This document shows, one piece after another, positions 8,845-19,726 of a DNA stretch of 64,000 nt (the stretch's first letter is position 1; every line of letters begins with the position of its first letter). The DNA lies in NCBI GenBank assembly GCA_963710275.1, contig CAVPZS010000001.1, positions 38,819-102,818 of the forward strand. The letters are read 5' to 3'. The stretch comes from Rhodoblastus sp963710275 (lineage in GTDB: Bacteria; Pseudomonadota; Alphaproteobacteria; Rhizobiales; Beijerinckiaceae). The position numbers and the translations under genes were made by a program. The notes under the pieces were generated by a model. That model saw only the letters and a program-made list of their open reading frames with translations. It did not search any database and was not told where the DNA came from.

Positions 8845-9692
8845 TCAGTCGTCGTCGCCGCCGCCCTTGGGGGCGGATTCGGCGGGCGTCGAAGCTATCG
8901 GCAGCAGCGGGACGCCATAGTTCGTCAGCACGGCGTCAAAATCCTTTTGCCGATTGCGGATGATCGCGTTCAGCCTGTGCTTCCAGTCGAGTTCGTTGCG
9001 CCTGACGCCAAAGGCGATGCGGAAGCTGAAAAACGGCCGCGTCTCCGAATGCAAGGGCGTCGCCGAGAGCGGCGGCTGCGTCTTGGAAAACTCCCTGGCG
9101 AAATAGCCGCCGATCGGTCCCCACATCACTGCGCCGTCGATCTCGCCCGACTCGATATCCTTCATCGCGTCCTCCGCCGGCGACGCATAGCGCCTGTCGA
9201 CCAGCAACGGGTAGGTCTTGGCGTTGTCGGTCAGGCCCAGTTCGAGGAAATGATCGGCGGGCGGGGTCGCGGCGATCACGCCCAGCTTGCGTCCCTTCAG
9301 CCGCGGGTCTTCGAGGTGGTCGACGCCGTCGAGCGGTCTGCCTTTTTTCGTCACCAGCACATAGGTCGAAGCGTAATAGGCGTTGGTGTGATCGACGATG
9401 TCGGAGCCGAGGCGTCGCAGAGGATGACGTCGCACATGTCCGCGCCCAGCGTGTTGCGGACGAAGCCGGGGCCTTGCGGCGTCCAGAAATAGTGCAGGGG
9501 CAGTTTGAGCTCGTCGGCGAGGATCTCGGCAATGCGGTTTTCGAACCCCTCCCTGGCCTTGTTCGAGAAGGGCAGGTTGGCCGGGTCGGCGCAGACCCGC
9601 AAGCGGTCGGTCGAGACCAGGTCGGGCCTTTGTTGGGCTTGAGCGGCGCCCGCGAGCAGCGCCGCAAGCGCCGCAGCGGCGCAAAAGCGCAC
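8845..9692 (-). CDS. xoxJ: XoxJ/MxaJ-like periplasmic binding protein (frameshifted)
   Basis: Substrate-binding-protein fold component of lanthanide methanol dehydrogenase operons, thought to help activate or mature XoxF. The frame starts at GTG 9692 with a signal peptide (AALAALLAGAAQAQ), followed by LRVCADPANLPFSNK, the family signature near the mature N-terminus. It then shifts near 9405-9415 and continues through HTNAYYASTYVLVTKKGR to a Gly/Asp-rich end. A single-base insertion explains the break. It follows xoxG with 4 bases between. The GTG start is used because no ATG is in frame and the cytochrome stop is immediately upstream. Confidence 0.88.
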
Positions 9693-9696
9693 GAAG

Positions 9697-10255
9697 CTAA
9701 ACCGGACCCATGCAGGCGTCGGTCGCCGCCTGGCGCTGTGGCTTGGGGTCGTGTTCCGCGGGACGGGCGCGTCCCAGCGCGCCGTCGGCGCGCGCTTTGA
9801 GATAGACATAGATGTCGTCGACGAAGCACATGACGTTCTTGTTGAGCCCGAGCGAGTCGGCATCACCTTTTCCTGGCCGGCGGAAAGGTCGTGTCTTGCC
9901 CTGCGCCACGGTCGCCATGAAGGTCGCATAATCCATGGTCTTGAGGGAATTCGCCAGCGCCGGCGCATAGGAGGAGCCGAGCCCGTCGGGGCCGTGGCAG
10001 ACATGGCATTCCGAGTGATAGCGCATGAAGTCCGGAATAAGTGTACCAGTCGGTCTTGCCGTCGGCGGCGATGTCGTAGGTCGGGTCGCCATTGGCGTTG
10101 AAATATTTGCCGTCCTGGCTCGACGCCGGCTTCTTGATCGCGGCCGGAACCTGGGCTTGCGCCGGCGTCTGGGCTTGCGCCGCTTCGCACCAGAGGGATA
10201 GGCCGACGGCGCAAAGGATCGCCAGACCGCCGCATTTGAATGGGCTCGTCTTCAC
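9697..10255 (-). CDS. xoxG: cytochrome c (XoxG-type electron acceptor; frameshifted)
   Basis: Periplasmic c-type cytochrome that takes electrons from XoxF. The N-terminal signal peptide runs to about residue 28 (EAAQA); DIAADGKTDWYTYSG is followed by a frame break, then FMRYHSECHVCHGPDGLG with the haem-binding C-x-x-C-H. A downstream stretch VMP and NKNVMCFVDDIYVYLKARAD is typical of XoxG C-termini and may supply the axial Met. At least three single-base insertions interrupt the frame. Start is GTG 10255. It lies between xoxF and xoxJ in the standard order. Confidence 0.88.
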
Positions 10256-10310
10256 TTCGTTTTCTCGACTGAACTGGGTGGCCGTTGCGAAGGACCGCGC
10301 GGAGGCGAGG

Positions 10311-10337
10311 CGCCGGGCAGGAAAACCGCCCGGCGCT
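10311..10337 (-). terminator. intercistronic hairpin between xoxF and xoxG
   Basis: Perfect 9-bp repeat (GCGCCGGGC / GCCCGGCGC) with a 9-base loop in the 96-base gap downstream of xoxF. No T-run follows on the minus strand. It may lower read-through into xoxG or stabilise the abundant xoxF message. Confidence 0.5.
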
Positions 10338-10351
10338 CAGGCTGCGCTGGC

Positions 10352-12166
10352 TTATTCGGGGAGGGCGAAGACCGTCAGCGTGCCGCCGAGCGACGTGTAG
10401 TTGCTCAGCGCGGCATAGCCGCCGACCGCGCCGAGACCGGCGTGCGGATCGGTCAGGCCAGCCGCGAGGCCGATGCCGGCCCAGCCGCCGACGCCCGAAA
10501 GCACCGCGACATATTGCCTGCCCTTGTGCTCATAGGTCATCACGTTGCCGATGATGCCCGACGGGGTCTTGTATTTGTAGAGCTGCTTGCCCGTCTTGGC
10601 GTCGACCGCCTTCAGATAGCCTTCGAGCGTGCCGTAGAACACCACGTCGCCGGCCGTCGCGAGCGCGCCGGACCAGACCGAGAACTGCTCCGGGATCCGA
10701 CCAGACGATCTTGCCCTTGGTGTCGTCCCAGGCGATGAAATTGCCCATGTCGTTGCCGCCGGGGGCGGATACATCGACAGCGTCGCGCCGACATAGGGCT
10801 GGCCGGGCGGTATAGCTCACCCGGAACGGCTCGTAATCCATGCAGACGTGGTTGGTCGGCACGTAGAACAGGTCGGTCTTGGGCGAGTAGGCCGAAGGCT
10901 GCTCGTCCTTGGAGCCGAGCGCCGCCGGGCAGACGCCCTTGGTGTTGACGTCCTCGCCGTTGCCTTCGGTCGAGTATTTGGCGACCACCTCCGGCCGGCC
11001 GTAGCTTCGGGCTGACTTGTCCATGTCGATCTTGGTCGCCCAGTTGACGGCCGGATCGTATTTTTCCGCGACCAGCAACTCGCCGGTGGCGCGATCGAGC
11101 GTATAGCCGAAGCCGTTACGATCGAAATGCGATCAGAAGCTTGCGCTCCTTGCCGTCGATCTTCTGGTCGGTCAGGACCATTTCGTTGATGCCGTCATAG
11201 TCCCACTCGTCGTGGGGGGTCATCTGATAGACCCATTTGGCCATGCCGGTATCGGGATTGCGGGCCAAGATGGTCATCGACCATTTGTTGTCGCCAGGAC
11301 GCTGCTTCGGGTTCCAGGTCGAGGGGTTGCCGGAGCCGTAATAGACCAGGTTCAGTTCGGGATCGTAGGAATACCAGCCCCAGGTCGCGCCGCCGCCGGT
11401 CTTCCACTGGTCGCCTTCCCAGGTCTTCAGGCTGGAATCTGTTGCCGACCGGCTTGCCGAGTGCGGTGGTCTTCTCCGGATCGACGAGTATCTCGTCGTC
11501 CGGGCCTTCCGAGATAGCCGCGCCAGACCATGCTTGCCGGTCTTGATGTTATAGGCGGTCAGATGGCCGCGCACGCCGAATTCGCCGCCCGAGATGCCGA
11601 CCAGGACCTTGTCCTTGACGACCAGCGGCGCCGAGGTGCCGGTCGCGCCCTTGCTTGGGGTCGCCGTCCTTCATCGACCAGATCGACGGCTGCCGGTCTT
11701 GGCGTCGAGCGCGACGAGCGTGGTGTCGGCCTGGTGCAGGAAGATCTTGCCATCGCCATAGGCGACGCCGCGGTTGACCGTGTCGCAGCACATCACCGGA
11801 ATGACGTTCGGGTCCTGCTTGGGCTCATATTTCCAGAGGATCTTGCCCTCGTTGTTGAGGTCGAGGGCATAGACGATGTTCGGGAAGGGCGTGTGGACAT
11901 ACATGACGTCGCCGATCGACCAGCGGGCCGCCTTCGTGGCCGCGCAGCACGCCGGTCGAGAAGCTCCAGGCCGGCGCCAGCTTGTCCGACGTTCTTGTCG
12001 GTGATCTGGTCGAGCTTGGAATAGCGCTGGTTGGCGTAATTGCCCGCGGGCTGAGCCCAATCGTTCGCGTTCTGCGAGTAATTTCATCACGCCTTCATTG
12101 GCGCTTGCCGAGCCGGCACAACGCGAGCGCACTCACAGAAATAAGTGTTTCCAGCAGAATTTTCAT
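10352..12166 (-). CDS. xoxF: lanthanide-dependent methanol dehydrogenase XoxF (frameshifted)
   Basis: Periplasmic PQQ quinoprotein oxidising methanol. The full length (about 600 residues) is present but interrupted by at least six single-base insertions. Start ATG 12166 has GGAGG upstream and a short signal peptide. Diagnostic features: the vicinal cysteine pair in IPVMCCDTVNRG; WSIGDVMYVHTPFPN; and PHDEWDYDGINEM, whose second Asp (DYD) is the extra lanthanide ligand of XoxF, where calcium MxaF enzymes have Ala. The C-terminal repeats include GGWAGIGLAAGL. Order xoxF-xoxG-xoxJ is standard. No small-subunit gene (mxaI) is nearby. Confidence 0.93.
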
Positions 12167-12706
12167 GGTTTTCCTCCGCTGCCGCACGGTCATTGTGTCT
12201 CGCCGTCACGCGATATGCTCGGCCGTTTTCAGCCACATTCAGAGCGATGACTTGGGCCTGGGACGATTGTTGTCGATCCAAGCTTCGCCGGGTTCATGCC
12301 GGTCTTTGTCATCCTGCAGAACCGAAGCTTACAGCAGAATTCAGGCGCGGCAACGTGGGCCAGGACATGAGTTCTATTATATTTGGCTTATGGAATAGGT
12401 CTCGCCTATCGGATGATTTGCGCCGCCATCCTTGAGCGGCTGCAGCAAGCTCGCGCGCTGGTTGTGAGATAAATGGATTCGCGCGAAGCCTTGGCAGCAA
12501 ATGGTCCGTATATTGCAGAGAGGAGGCGGCCGGCCATAAATCGCCGGCTTGGCGCTGCGGGAGCGGCAGTCGACACGATCTGAAGTCCAGCTCTGGCAAA
12601 ATCAGCCTTAATTTTGAGCAAAATCAAAAAAATGGTGCAAAAAGAATAGCTTAGCTATTGACAAAAAGGGAGGGAAATCCGAGTGGGAACAACCCTGGAT
12701 TGAGGA
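12167..12706. other. xoxF upstream region
   Basis: About 540 bases between divergent xoxF and the small gene at 12713, with lower G+C in its right half. It should hold the xoxF promoter. A small perfect palindrome (AATAGC-TTA-GCTATT, 12645-12659) is the only symmetric element I see. No gene is supported. Confidence 0.4.
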
Positions 12707-12712
12707 ATGGTC

Positions 12713-12949
12713 ATGGCGTTTTTCACTGCTGTCGTGCTTGTCTGCCAACTTTCCACCACGCCGCCGGGCGTCTGCAATGAATCCAACGCCGTCGACGTCG
12801 TTTCGACCCATGTGGAGTTGGAACTCGGTTGCGCCCATGGCTGGCAGGAAGTGATCGCCAGAGGCAGCCTCAAGGAGGACCTGGACAAGGGTTTTTACGT
12901 CAAGACCCTGTGCCGGCGGAATGTTCAGGCTTCAAACGCCGTCGAGTAA
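12713..12949 (+). CDS. small hypothetical secreted-like protein
   Basis: A 78-residue unrecognised protein beginning with a short hydrophobic stretch (MAFFTAVVLVCQLS), followed by a hydrophilic domain with cysteines in PPGVCNES, LGCAHGW and KTLCRRN. A purine-rich GAGGA precedes the overlapping starts at 12707 and 12713. Even cysteine spacing and the leader suggest export. It lies alone between xoxF and frmA on the plus strand. Function unknown. Confidence 0.45.
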   Translation: MAFFTAVVLVCQLSTTPPGVCNESNAVDVVSTHVELELGCAHGWQEVIARGSLKEDLDKGFYVKTLCRRNVQASNAVE

Positions 12950-13097
12950 GCGCAAACAGAAATTTGTTGCAGCGCAGCAGATTTGCGAGGCGGAAGGAAG
13001 ACTCTAAGATTTTGCTTAGAGATCATCTTGGTCGTTGCGCAACTGTCGGACGGTGGCGTTAAATAGGGTTGCGTATTTCCAAAATGGAGCAGCCCCG

Positions 13098-14225
13098 ATG
13101 AAAACCCGCGCCGCAGTCGCCTGGAAAGCCGAGGCGCCGCTCTCGATAGAGACGGTCGATCTCGCCGGCCCCAAGGCCGGGGAGGTGCTGGTCGAGATCA
13201 TGGCGACCGGCGTTTGCCATACCGACGCCTACACGCTTTCAGGCCTGGATTCCGAAGGCAAGTTTCCGGCGATCCTCGGCCATGAAGGCGCGGGGATCGT
13301 GCGCGAGGTGGGCGCCGGCGTGACTTCGGTCAAGCCGGGCGATCATGTCATTCCGCTCTACACGCCGGAATGCCGCCAATGCAAGAGCTGCCTGTCGCAA
13401 CGCACCAATCTCTGCACCGCCATCCGCTCCACCCAGGGCCAGGGCATGATGCCCGATGGCACGAGCCGCTTCTCCTGCGCGCCCGCGGGCGGCGGCAATG
13501 ACATACTCTGGCATTACATGGGCTGCTCGACCTTCTCGAACTTCACTGTGCTGCCGGAGATCGCCGTCGCCAAGGTGCGCGAGGACGCGCCTTTCGACAA
13601 GATCTGCTACATCGGCTGCGGCGTCACCACCGGCGTCGGCGCCGTGGTCTATACGGCCAAGGTCTGGCCGGGCGCCAATGTCGTGGTGTTCGGCCTCGGC
13701 GGCATCGGACTCAACGTCATCCAGGGCGCCCGGATGGTCGGCGCCGACAAGATCATCGGCGTCGATCTCAACCCGTCCAAGGTCGCGGTCGCCAAGAAAT
13801 TCGGCATGACCGACTATATCAATCCCGACGAGGTCGGGCGCGACAAGGTGGTGCAGGCGATCGTCGACCTGACAGGCGGCGGCGCCGATTTTTCCTTCGA
13901 ATGCATCGGCAATGTCCACACCATGCGGCAGGCTCTGGAATGCTGCCATCGCGGCTGGGGCACGTCGATCATCATCGGCGTGGCGCCTTCGGGAGCGGAA
14001 ATCGCGACGCGGCCCTTCCAGCTCGTCACCGGGCGCAACTGGCGCGGCACGGCGTTCGGCGGCGCGCGCGGGCGCACCGACGTGCCCAAGATCGTCGACT
14101 GGTACATGGAGGGCAAGATCAACATCGACGACCTGATCACCCACACCATGCCGCTCGACCAGATCAACAACGCCTTCGACCTGATGCACAAGGGCGAGTC
14201 GATCCGCTCCGTCGTGATCTTCTAG
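13098..14225 (+). CDS. frmA: S-(hydroxymethyl)glutathione dehydrogenase (class III alcohol dehydrogenase)
   Basis: A 375-residue zinc NAD-dependent enzyme oxidising S-hydroxymethylglutathione to S-formylglutathione, the substrate of the fghA product in this window. Catalytic zinc ligands are in GVCHTDAYTLSG and GHEGAGIV; structural zinc cysteines are in CRQCKSCLSQRTNLC; the coenzyme fold is GLGGIGLNVIQGA. Start 13098 (MKTRAAVAW) is chosen because GGAG lies about 9 bases upstream and homologues begin there; an in-frame upstream extension to 13035 is not credible. Together with gfa and fghA it completes the glutathione route from methanol-derived formaldehyde to formate. Confidence 0.96.
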   Translation: MKTRAAVAWKAEAPLSIETVDLAGPKAGEVLVEIMATGVCHTDAYTLSGLDSEGKFPAILGHEGAGIVREVGAGVTSVKPGDHVIPLYTPECRQCKSCLSQRTNLCTAIRSTQGQGMMPDGTSRFSCAPAGGGNDILWHYMGCSTFSNFTVLPEIAVAKVREDAPFDKICYIGCGVTTGVGAVVYTAKVWPGANVVVFGLGGIGLNVIQGARMVGADKIIGVDLNPSKVAVAKKFGMTDYINPDEVGRDKVVQAIVDLTGGGADFSFECIGNVHTMRQALECCHRGWGTSIIIGVAPSGAEIATRPFQLVTGRNWRGTAFGGARGRTDVPKIVDWYMEGKINIDDLITHTMPLDQINNAFDLMHKGESIRSVVIF

Positions 14226-14232
14226 GGCAGGC

Positions 14233-15006
14233 TCACCGGCCTGCGCGCTGGGCGGCGGCGATCGGCGCTCCCGATACCGCCGCCGGACCCTGGAAAGGAT
14301 TGCCGTGGATCAGCACGATGACCGCGGTCGGCGCCGAGGCGAACGCGAACAGGCCGACGGCCAGCATCATCGCCCGTGACGAGCCAATGTGGACCACGGC
14401 GATCGAAACCATTGTCAGGAAGCCGAGAAAGGCCATGCCGAGCCATTTCAGCGGGTTCACATGGGTCTGGCTCAGCGCGATCCGTTCATCCCGGCTTTCG
14501 CGGACGCGCGTCGCCATGCCCAGGGCCGAACTCGCCACCGGTTGGGGCAGGGCGGACGCCAGCGCGGCGCCGGTCAGGCTCTCCAGCAGGCGATCGGACG
14601 CCTCGCTTGTCCGGGCGCTGACTTTGCGGCGCGCAAGATCGGACCATTCGGCGGCGGCGGCGGCGACGTAGCTCTCCAGCGCCTGGCGCGCGCCATCCTG
14701 CGCCTGCGGCGGCATCTGCTTGATGATGATGGCGAGACCCCGCAAGCCGTCCGCCTCCGTGCTGACCGCCTTCACCGCGCGGTCATGCGCGGTCCAGGTG
14801 TCATTGCCGAGGAAGGCCAGGGTCAGCGCAAACAGCACGCCCAGAATATTCATGAAGGGCGGCGCGACGCCCGCGAAGGGTTGTGTCAGCGCCTGCCCCG
14901 ATGGCCGGAGCATGAGCCACAGCAAGAGCCAGCAACCCGCGAACGTGCCGACGAGGGCGGCGGCCGCGAAGATATATTGATCATAGACGAGGAAACTGTC
15001 GGGCAT
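14233..15006 (-). CDS. DUF4239 membrane protein
   Basis: A 257-residue integral membrane protein with two N-terminal membrane segments (about 10-33 and 48-67), a long soluble middle part with helices carrying TEADGLRGL and SDRLLESLTG, and two C-terminal membrane segments (about 187-232). This is the DUF4239, bestrophin-like arrangement; function is unknown. It ends 7 bases from the stop of convergent frmA. Confidence 0.75.
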   Translation of the reverse strand: MPDSFLVYDQYIFAAAALVGTFAGCWLLLWLMLRPSGQALTQPFAGVAPPFMNILGVLFALTLAFLGNDTWTAHDRAVKAVSTEADGLRGLAIIIKQMPPQAQDGARQALESYVAAAAAEWSDLARRKVSARTSEASDRLLESLTGAALASALPQPVASSALGMATRVRESRDERIALSQTHVNPLKWLGMAFLGFLTMVSIAVVHIGSSRAMMLAVGLFAFASAPTAVIVLIHGNPFQGPAAVSGAPIAAAQRAGR

Positions 15007-15249
15007 CTGGGCCTGCTGTCCGTTTTGCCGAGGTTCAGCTAACTAGCCCGCCCCTTCCCCGAACTCAACCGTCCCTTTCAGGCGGCTTCAAAAACGGCCG
15101 GCGCGTTCGCAGATCTCGGCGACGGCGTCAAATGCGTCCGACTTCCCGCGGCTTGCGCAAGAACAGGCAAGTCCCATGTAACATGAGACGGTTCGACGAG
15201 GGCGCCTCGAGGCGGAGAAAAAGACGCGGGCCGGGTGGGAGACGCGGAC

Positions 15250-18200
15250 ATGGTCGCGACCGATCTTTTTCATCGGGACAACCTATCTGAAGAGAGCCTG
15301 CTTTCTGCAGAAAACCGCGCGCGTCGCGACAAGGCGCCGCCGCCCGCCGGGGCCGCGCCAGAGTCCCGGCGAAAATTTCTGTCGGGCGTGCAGGCCCTGA
15401 CGCAATTGCCGATTCTGCAGCGCCAGCGCGACCTCGCCGCCGGCAGGAACACGGCGGGGTTCGTCTCGGGCTATCGCGGCTCGCCGTTGAGCGGGCTGGA
15501 CCAGGCGCTATGGGCGGAAAAAGCGCGGCTCGAGGCGCAAAACGTCAAGTTTCAGCCGGGGCTCAACGAGGACCTCGCCGCTACCGCCGTCTGGGGCTCG
15601 CAGCAGGTCAATTTGTTCGAGGGCGCGCTCTACGACGGCGTCTTCGCCATGTGGTACGGCAAGGGCCCGGGCGTCGACCGCAGCATGGACGTGCTGAAGC
15701 ACGCCAATGCGGCGGGAACGTCGCGATGGGGCGGCGTGCTGGCGATCGCCGGCGACGACCACGCCGCGCGCTCCTCCTCCATCCCGCACCAGAGCGAACA
15801 CATGTTCGCCTCGGCGATGATACCCGTGCTCAATCCATCGGGCGTGCAGGATTATCTCGACTTCGGCCTGCACGGCTGGGCCATGTCGCGCTATTCCGGC
15901 TGCTGGGTGGCGTTGAAGGCGACGGCGGATACGGTCGAAAGCTCCGCCGTGGTCTCGCTCGATCCGTTCCGCATCACCAGCGTCCTCCCGGAAAATTTCG
16001 CCCTGCCGCCCGACGGCCTGAACATCCGCTGGCCGGACATGCCGCCGGACCAGGAATTGCGGCTGCAGCATTTCAAGGTCTATGCCGCCATGGCCTACGC
16101 AAGGGCGAACCGGCTCGACCGCATCGTCCTCGGCAGCCCGCGCGCAAGGCTCGGCATCGTCACGACGGGCAAATCCTATCTCGACGTGCGCCAGGCGCTC
16201 GACGATCTCGGCATAGATGAGGCGCGGGCGGCGGAGATCGGGTTGCGCGTCTACAAGGTCGGCATGAACTGGCCGCTCGACGCCGAGGGCGTGCGCCATT
16301 TCGCCGAAGGGCTGGAAGAAATCCTGGTCGTCGAGGAAAAGCGCCAGCTGATCGAATATCAGATGAAGGAGCAGCTTTATAACTGGCGCGACGACGTGCG
16401 ACCCAGGGTGATCGGCAAATATTCCGACAAGGGCGAATGGGAGCTGCCGCAGGAGGATTGGCAATTGCCGGCGGCCGGCGAGTTGAGTCCGGCGATCATC
16501 GCCCGCGTCATCGTGGCGCGCATCGCGCGTTTCCATCAGGACCCGACGCTGGCCGCGCGGCTGGCCCTGCTCGACGCCAACGAACGCAACGCCGAAGCGC
16601 TCAAATCCATGCCGACGCGGGTGCCGCATTACTGCTCCGGCTGTCCGCACAACACCTCGACCATGAACCTGCCCGAAGGCAGCCGGGCGCTGGCGGGCAT
16701 CGGCTGCCACTACATGGCGACCTGGCTCAGCCCGGCGCAGACGCAGACCTTTTCGCAGATGGGCGGCGAAGGCGCCGCCTGGATCGGCCAGGCGCCCTTC
16801 ACCAGCACAAAACACGTCTTCGCCAATCTCGGCGACGGCACCTATCAGCACTCGGGCCTGCTGGCGATTCGCCAGGCGGTGGCGGCGAAGACGCCAATCA
16901 CCTACAAGATCCTCTATAACGACGCCGTCGCCATGACCGGCGGCCAGCCCGTCGAAGGCGGCCTGAGCGTGCCGATGATCGCGCGGCAATTGCTGGCGGA
17001 AAACGTCGCGCGCGTCGTCGTCGTGGCGGAGGAGCCGGAGAAATATCTCGGCTCGGCGTCTGCTGCCTGACGGCGTCGACGTCCGCGAGCGCCACGAATT
17101 GCACGACGTCGAGCGCAGGTTGCGCGAGATCGCCGAGCGTCACGGCGATCATTTATCGACCAGACCTGCGCGGCGGAAAAGCGGCGCCGCCGCAAGATCG
17201 GCGACCTATCCCGATCCGGCGCTGCGCGCCTTCATCAACACCCGCGTCTGCGAGAATTGCGGCGATTGCAGCCTGCAATCCAACTGCATGTCGGTCGTCC
17301 CCGTCGAAACCGAATTCGGGCCGCAAGCGCCAAATCGACCAGTCCTCCTGCAACAAGGATTTCTCCTGCGTCGACGGCTTTTGCCCGAGCTTCGTCACGG
17401 TGCGCGGGCGGGCGCCTGCACAAGCCGAGGGGCGAGGACGATCTGGACTGGGTCGGCAAGCCTGCCCGATCCCGGGACCGGCGCCGCTCGACGGTCCCTG
17501 CAGCATCCTGATCGTCGGCGTCGGCGGCACCGGCGTGGTGACGGTCGGCATCGCTGCTCGGCGCCGCCGCGGCGATCGAGAAGAAATGTGGTCACCGCGC
17601 TCGACATGGCCGGCCTGGCGCAAAAGGGCGGCCCCGTCACCACCCATATCCGCATCGCTGCGACCGAGGAGGAGTTGCACGCCACGCGCATTTCCTCGGG
17701 CGAGGCGGCGGTGCTGATCGGCTGCGACATGGTCGTTTCCGCCTCGCCGGAGACGATCTTCAAGCTGCGTCCCGACTACACGCGCGCGGTGGTGAACAAC
17801 GACTTCTCGATCACCAGCGAATTCGTCCGCGCCTTCGCCATCCAGGCGCAGACCGGCAATGTCGCCGCGCATCCCGACCCCGTCTATCAGCGCGAGGCGA
17901 TGGAGAAGGTGATCGCGGACGCCTGCGGGCCGGGCCGCGCCGATTTCCTGCCGGCGACCCGCCTCGCCACCGCGCTGATGGGCGATTCCATCGCCACAAA
18001 TCCCTTCCTGCTCGGCTACGCGTATCAGAAGGGCATGCTGCCGGTATCGGCAGATCTCGATCATCGCCGCGATCGAGCAGCACGGCGTCGCAGTCGGGCA
18101 GAACCGCAAGGCGTTTTATTGGGGACGGCGCGCGGCGCACGATCTTGCCGCGACCGAAAAGGCCGCCGGCGCGGCCGGAGATAAAGCCGAAGCCCTATGC

Positions 18201-18867
18201 GCAGCGTCCCTGCAGGAGATGATCGACGGTCTTTCGCGAGAACTCGCCGACTGGCAGAACAAGGCCTATGCGAAACGCTATCACAGCCGCGTCGCGCAGA
18301 TCCGCGCTGTCGAGCAAAAGGTCGATCCCGGCAGCGAGGCGCTGACGCGCGCCTTCGCGCTCGGCTATTACAAGCTGCTGGCCTACAAGGACGAATACGA
18401 GAGTCGCGCGGCTCTATGCCCGGCCCGAATTCCGCGCGGAAATCGCGGCGAATTTCGAGGGCGAGCTACAAGTGACCTTCCATTTCGCGCCGCCGCATCC
18501 TGATCGGCGCCGGAGGGCGGCGACCTCGGCCCGCGCAAGCGCGAATTCGGGCCCTGGGCTTTTTCCGCCTTGCGTCTGCTGGCGGCGCTGAAATTTTTGC
18601 GCGGCACGTGGGCTGACCCGTTCCGCTTTTCGCCGCACCGCCATTTCGAGCGGGAAATGATCGCGGATTACGAGGAAACCGCCGACATGATTTTGCGCGG
18701 GCTCAGCGCCGATAATCTTGCCATCGCGGCGGAATTGGCGGCGCTACCGCAGCAGATCCGCGGCTACGGCCCGGTGAAGGAGCGCTATGCCGCGAGCGCC
18801 AGAAGAGCGCGAAGGCGAATTGAAGCGGCGTTTCGCCGCGGCGAAGCTCACGGCGGCGCTCGCATGA
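15250..18867 (+). CDS. indolepyruvate ferredoxin oxidoreductase family protein, fused alpha-beta (many frameshifts)
   Basis: A very large (about 1,190-residue) thiamine-diphosphate 2-oxoacid oxidoreductase, probably decarboxylating aryl-pyruvates from aromatic amino acids to aryl-acetyl-CoA. The N-terminal part to 17065 is intact (FVSGYRGSPLSGLDQALW; HYCSGCPHNTST; GDGTYQHSGLLAIRQAV). Beyond it at least eleven single-base insertions break the frame. Recovered segments show an iron-sulfur motif CENCGDCSLQSNC and the gamma-type domain GVGGTGVVTVG through LDMAGLAQKGGPVTTHIR. ATG 15250 is preferred over GTG 15235. It ends overlapping the next ATG by 4 bases. Confidence 0.88.
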
Positions 18868-19373
18868 CCGGCCAGCGTCTGAAACCATGTCTCTGGTTCG
18901 ACGGGCAGGCGGAAGAAGCGGCGCGTTTTTATGTGTCGCTGCTGCCGGAGTCCTCGATAGACGCAGTGATGCGCGCGCCAGCCGATTATCCGGGCGGGCA
19001 GGCCGGCGCGGTCCTGCTTGTCGAGTTCACGCTGGCCGGGCAAAGCTACCAGGCCCTTAACGGCGGCCCGCAAATTCAGTTCAGCGATGCGATTTCTCTC
19101 TCCGTCAGCTGCGCCGACCAGGCGGAAGTGGACCGGCTGTGGAGCGCGCTCACCGCCGACGGCGGCGCGCCGGTCCAGTGCGGCTGGCTGAAGGACAAAT
19201 ACGGCCTCGCCTGGCAGATCGTGCCCGAAATATTGCCGAGGCTGATGCGGGACAGCGATCCTGCGCGCGTATCGCGCGTGTTCCAGGCCATGACGAAAAT
19301 GGTCAAGCTCGACATTGCGACGCTGGAAGAGGCGTCCAGGGAGGGGGCGTTCTCGCACAAGGGGAAGAGCTGA
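18864..19373 (+). CDS. VOC-superfamily protein, PhnB-like
   Basis: A 169-residue protein of the vicinal-oxygen-chelate superfamily, PhnB/3-demethylubiquinone methyltransferase-like group. It has two beta-alpha-beta-beta-beta units: LKPCLWFDGQAEEAARFYVSL at the start, and the second from about residue 85 (VDRLWSALTADGG) with the CGWLKDKYGLAWQIVP signature. No metal-dependent activity is established for most members. The start ATGA overlaps the stop of the oxidoreductase gene, and its own stop overlaps the next start the same way, so the three are translationally coupled. Confidence 0.85.
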   Translation: MTGQRLKPCLWFDGQAEEAARFYVSLLPESSIDAVMRAPADYPGGQAGAVLLVEFTLAGQSYQALNGGPQIQFSDAISLSVSCADQAEVDRLWSALTADGGAPVQCGWLKDKYGLAWQIVPEILPRLMRDSDPARVSRVFQAMTKMVKLDIATLEEASREGAFSHKGKS

Positions 19374-19726
19374 TGAGCCATTACACCGATATTTTCGTCG
19401 TTCCGGTCCCGAGGCAAAATATCGAGACCTATCGCCAGCAGGCCGAAATTTTCGTGACTGTCTGGCGCGAACATGGCGCCTTGTCCTGCGTCGAACTGAA
19501 AGCGGATGACGCGCCGGCGGGCAAGCTGACCTCTTTTCCGCAAAGCGTCGACTTGCGGCCTGACGAGGACGTATTTGTTGGCATCGCCACATACAAATCG
19601 CGGGCGCAGCGAGACGAAGTGAACGCCAGGGCCATGAAAGACCCGCGCATGGCTGGGATAGAGTCAATGGCTTTCGACGGCAAGCGCATGTTTTCTGGCG
19701 GCTTCAAGTCGTTTGTCGGCGACTGA
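19373..19726 (+). CDS. DUF1428 family protein
   Basis: A 117-residue small protein matching the DUF1428 (YbaA-like, ferredoxin-fold) family: MSHYTDIFVVPVPRQNIETYR at the start, a central VELKADD region, and the typical C-terminal MPFDGKRMFYGGFK-like stretch, here MAFDGKRMFSGGFK. Function unknown. The start overlaps the previous stop (TGATG), indicating translational coupling. The 3' end overlaps the 3' end of the convergent Ada-AlkA gene by about 60 bases. Confidence 0.85.
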   Translation: MSHYTDIFVVPVPRQNIETYRQQAEIFVTVWREHGALSCVELKADDAPAGKLTSFPQSVDLRPDEDVFVGIATYKSRAQRDEVNARAMKDPRMAGIESMAFDGKRMFSGGFKSFVGD

